Source: Streblospio benedicti (lineage: Eukaryota > Annelida > Polychaeta > Spionida > Spionidae). Taken from it: 64,000 nt of DNA. The translations under genes and the position numbers were made by a program. Shown piece after piece: positions 60,871 through 64,000 of the stretch. Under the pieces are notes generated by a model. That model saw only the letters and a program-made list of their open reading frames with translations. It was not told the origin of the DNA and did no database searches. Location of the stretch: contig CM032666.1 of assembly GCA_019095985.1 (NCBI GenBank), forward strand, positions 48,896,131 through 48,960,130, given 5' to 3'. Numbering within the stretch: the stretch's first letter is position 1; every line of letters begins with the position of its first letter.

Positions 60871-62206
60871 GTATATTTTATTTTAATTTTATTAAAAGAA
60901 TCTTATGAACATGAAGACGGGCGGGTTGTCATGCCTGTTTGTTTATCATATTAGCTAATATTCATTAACAACATATGGCTTAAATCAGACATTAGAATTT
61001 GGACATTTATGAAAACTTTTTCTTCTTGGATTTTGTTTTGTATTTGGGGATTTTTTTTCTGAGTTTACAACAGACAACAACCTGGGTTGTGAATTGAAAG
61101 AATTGATCATTGTGTAAAATGGGAATCACATTCTCCAAAAATAATTGTAGGATCAGCCTTTATGCTGTATGATTTTGACGATTTCCAGATACATGTAAAT
61201 ATGTATAACAACATTTTAATGAATCACATGCCAAACCAAAATCATTATGAATGATTTTTGCAAAGTTTAAGATTTTTCAATAATAAAAATGTGATATGTT
61301 TTTAACACGAAGACAAATATTAATAGTCACCTAAAAGATGATATATAATCAAGTATAATATCTTTACATTAGTTAATAGATGATGAATTTAATTTATCTA
61401 TCAATAATACTTATTTTTTAATAATACTACTGATTAAGCACTCTTTGAAATTGCGTTTGGTATATGGATCAGTCAAAAAATATTCACAATGTTTAATTTT
61501 AAATTTTCCCCATCTACTTTACGATCTTTCCATGTGTTGGTAAAGACCTTTGGGAAAGATAATTTGAAGAATCATAAACATTCAAACAATTATTAATGCA
61601 CACATCCTTATACTAGTTGTAAAGTAGTACATGTAGCATGATTCTATCATTTCAGTGCTCATGGCATATTGAAAAAACATGTTGCGCGAAGAAATTATTT
61701 GATTTGAAAATGTTGAAATTTCTGTAACTACATGTATACAAAAAAATTTACACTATTCTTAGTTACTTTGAAACATAACACTCATGTAGGTATGTGTGGC
61801 ATTTTACTTTAAATCAAGTCCAATAATTATAAATGAGGGTGTTTCTGTATCAGGGAAAATAACAAAATTAAACCATTGTGAAATAAGCCCCATTATTTGT
61901 TTATTTTCAAAATTAGATGAATGATTTTTAAGATCATGAATAGCTGCAATTTTTAATGCAATTTTTAGTGTTATCAAACTCAAGGGTCACATTTTATTAG
62001 CTGTTAACAATACACTGGGTATGGTTTGTAAATTTGTATGACATTGTTATAAAAGCATGAATTAAGAATATATAGAAAAAATTGATTCTTGAAGAAATTC
62101 ATTCAGTTAGACATATTTTTTATTTTATTTTTCAATTTTGTTGCCTAACTGTGAAAAGGGAAACTTTGTGTAACTGACATTTTGTGTGCCTTATGCACTC
62201 TCTAAA

Positions 62207-62298
62207 AGCTGTCTGACACAGCAACCACATGGTACTGTTGCCAATACTGATGGAGATTGTAAGCCCCTTGGTGAAAAGAGAGCTTGTGTCAGACAGCT
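62207..62298. repeat. Short inverted repeat with perfect 14-bp arms
   Basis: AGCTGTCTGACACA at 62207-62220 is inverted as TGTGTCAGACAGCT at 62285-62298, with 64 bp between. It lies in a short open stretch without homology. Confidence 0.7.
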
Positions 62299-62919
62299 AC
62301 ATGTATCAGAGAAAATGTTTGGCCACCGAAGGAAAATGTCACTTTTCACAGTAAGAAAAAGTAATCATTTTTTCATGGCGAAGTAGATATTTTCAAACGT
62401 AAATTACTTACATAGCCGCAAAAGTTGAAAAATTTCATTGTTATAAAATGTAAAATTTCAAGTCAGAAAAATGTGTTATGATTTAGATTTTTAAAAAAAA
62501 TAAGACTTACGTTTATGATAACCGGTAGTACTCTTTAGAGCTGAAAAGCTTTAAGGTATCTAAAGAATTGGCAAAAAAAGTTAAATTTCTGCTCATCAAA
62601 ATATGGGTACCGGGTGGAGTTAGTTATTTTCTACTGTAGAATGTCCGCACTTCTCTGCGGAAATAGAGTAAAAAGATATCCAGAAATATGTGGAAAAAGA
62701 GTAAAAATGTGGGGTAATATATAATCTTTCAAAAAGTATTGGAATCTTTCAAAATGTATGTGTACATGCAGAATTCACCTGTATGTCCACGGGAAATTGA
62801 GCAAGACTGAGATTATTACGCGGACATATAGCTTTTGGAAAAACGTTTGGAAAATTATTTTTAATGCAGAAAATCCCCTTAAAACTGCAGAAAGAGTGGA
62901 CTTGGTTTGGGGCTCTAAA

Positions 62920-63400
62920 GCCCAGTCTACACCGCTAAGACTTCCTTCAAACAGTATCCAGCACGACGTTTTGTCGGACAACATCTTTGCGGTGTAGACA
63001 CGCTTAAAACCAAGATTCCACGACAATCCGTCTCATCTCAAGTCGTCGTGGATATTTGGCATGTTAAGTCTTGGTCTTATGAAGTTTGATGTAATTTGAA
63101 GTAGCTTGATACAGTTGTGTTAGTGTAGACAGGTTTACAGACAAGACGAATCGTCGGGGCATAATCTAACCAATCTAGGGTAGCATTCTGTTCATAGGTC
63201 TAGAGTGATACTGTACGATACCTCTGATGCTACGTACACTGCATATATTACGTAGATAGTGCACGACTAATCGTCCTAGAGTTTTAGCTGTGTAGACAGG
63301 CTCCGTGAAAGACAAAACGTCTTTACATTTATTTATCAAACTGCTTCAGACCGTTTCGTTGGATACCGTTTAAAGGAAGTCTTAGCAGTGTAGACAAGGC
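62920..63400. mobile_element. MITE with ~45-bp terminal inverted repeats
   Basis: The left end (62920-62966) has GTCTACACCGCTAAGACTTC, CTTCAAAC and GTATCCA. The right end (63355-63400) is its inverse, with few mismatches. The word GTGTAGACA recurs inside near 62992, 63120 and 63287, as subterminal repeats often do. It is about 480 bp with no open frame of note and no clear target-site duplication. Confidence 0.82.
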
Positions 63401-64000
63401 AGTAAAGGTGCAGACATGCATCTGAAGTCTAAATACTCAGCTTATAAATTTTCGCGTATCTTTGAAAAAATCTGCGGACATTCTACAGCCAGGGTAGTAG
63501 CTTCTGTATATAGTCAGGGGGCTATGTGTTTTTTGAGGAGAAAATATTAGTCCTGTTTCTTTGCAGAATGTCTAATAAAAAAATTGTTGCTATTTTTCCT
63601 TGAAGGTCCTAAAATTTTAGAATAACAGAATTTTTCTTTGAAATCTGACCGTATTTTTAAGGCTATTTACAATATTGCCTTGAAATTCCATACATATGAT
63701 TTCCATGTGTACTATTGTGGGTGCTAAATTTCAACTGTCGACATATACTACCAACATAATTGTGACCTTTAAAATTTTATCCAAAATCAAGAATTTTATA
63801 AAATTGTAATTTCTGGGATTATTGACCAACTTTGTGTTGTAGCATGCCTGTTTTTACAAGTGTTTATACATATGGATGTAAGAAAGCTGATGGTAAAATT
63901 CATTTTGTCTTATTTAGAAATACAAGATGGCCGCCAACCAATATGATAAATTTTACTTTTACTACAAATCTTTTACTATTTCTGATACAAACTGGATTTA

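Larger units (their letters stand above)
60871..64000. other. Start of a large intron after the S4-S5 exon
   Basis: At least 3.1 kb with no exon matching S5, the GGGIGD/GGGVGD filter or S6. It contains a short hairpin at 62207-62298 and a TIR element at 62920-63400. Confidence 0.6.

Noticed and set aside
60871-64000. Search for the S5, pore and S6 exons
   Set aside because: No GGGIGD, GGGVGD or S6-like hydrophobic stretch with splice sites was found, so the pore is taken to lie beyond the window.

Overview
The window looks like nuclear DNA from an invertebrate animal. It is strongly AT-rich, has many short GT-AG introns, and is full of LINE remnants, foldback MITEs and a satellite array. I cannot name the species. 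The frequent TACATGTA-type palindromes and the mix of repeats are reminiscent of marine invertebrates, but that is only a hint.

The window is essentially one plus-strand protein-coding gene that starts upstream and ends downstream. I reconstructed 62 exon positions (68 exons counting duplicated alternatives) between 363 and 60870. They encode about 2,370 residues of a divergent inositol 1,4,5-trisphosphate receptor / ryanodine receptor superfamily Ca2+-release channel. In order the exons give the N-terminal MIR/suppressor region (0.4-5.7 kb), MIR beta-trefoil (7.7-12.3 kb), the RIH/armadillo ligand-binding half (14.4-17.5 kb), helical armadillo repeats (18-32 kb), the RIH-associated Ca2+-sensor region (44-51 kb), the pre-membrane linker (53-55.7 kb) and segments S1 to the S4-S5 linker (55.9-60.9 kb). 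S5, the pore and S6 must lie beyond 64 kb; the start codon and first exons lie before position 1.

Overall size and domain order are those of an IP3 receptor, with no SPRY or RyR repeats, but several stretches (the CVCDAVA region and S1-S5) read more like ryanodine receptor. The helical-side basic residues that hold IP3 are kept, while the trefoil-side TTGR loop is not.

The most striking result is four separate clusters of tandemly duplicated, homologous exons within this gene: three copies at 17.9-18.6 kb, three at 32.7-33.2 kb, two at 49.2-49.5 kb and two S1-helix exons at 55.9-57.3 kb. If one copy per cluster is used, this gives 36 isoforms from the window alone. In the second cluster every copy is 98 nt, so frame preservation demands exactly one copy per transcript. 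Several microexons (15, 18, 24 and 30 nt) and two or three GC-AG introns add to the splicing complexity.

The introns hold the rest: three non-LTR retrotransposon remnants, at least six foldback/MITE-like inverted-repeat elements, a Penelope-like GIY-YIG fragment, a canonical minimal hammerhead ribozyme (minus strand, 37290-37335), and a 4.4-kb array of a roughly 290-bp satellite with a hammerhead-like conserved core. There is also a TATA-plus-initiator promoter inside a MITE-like element, and a strong G-quadruplex motif downstream of the first alternative-exon cluster.
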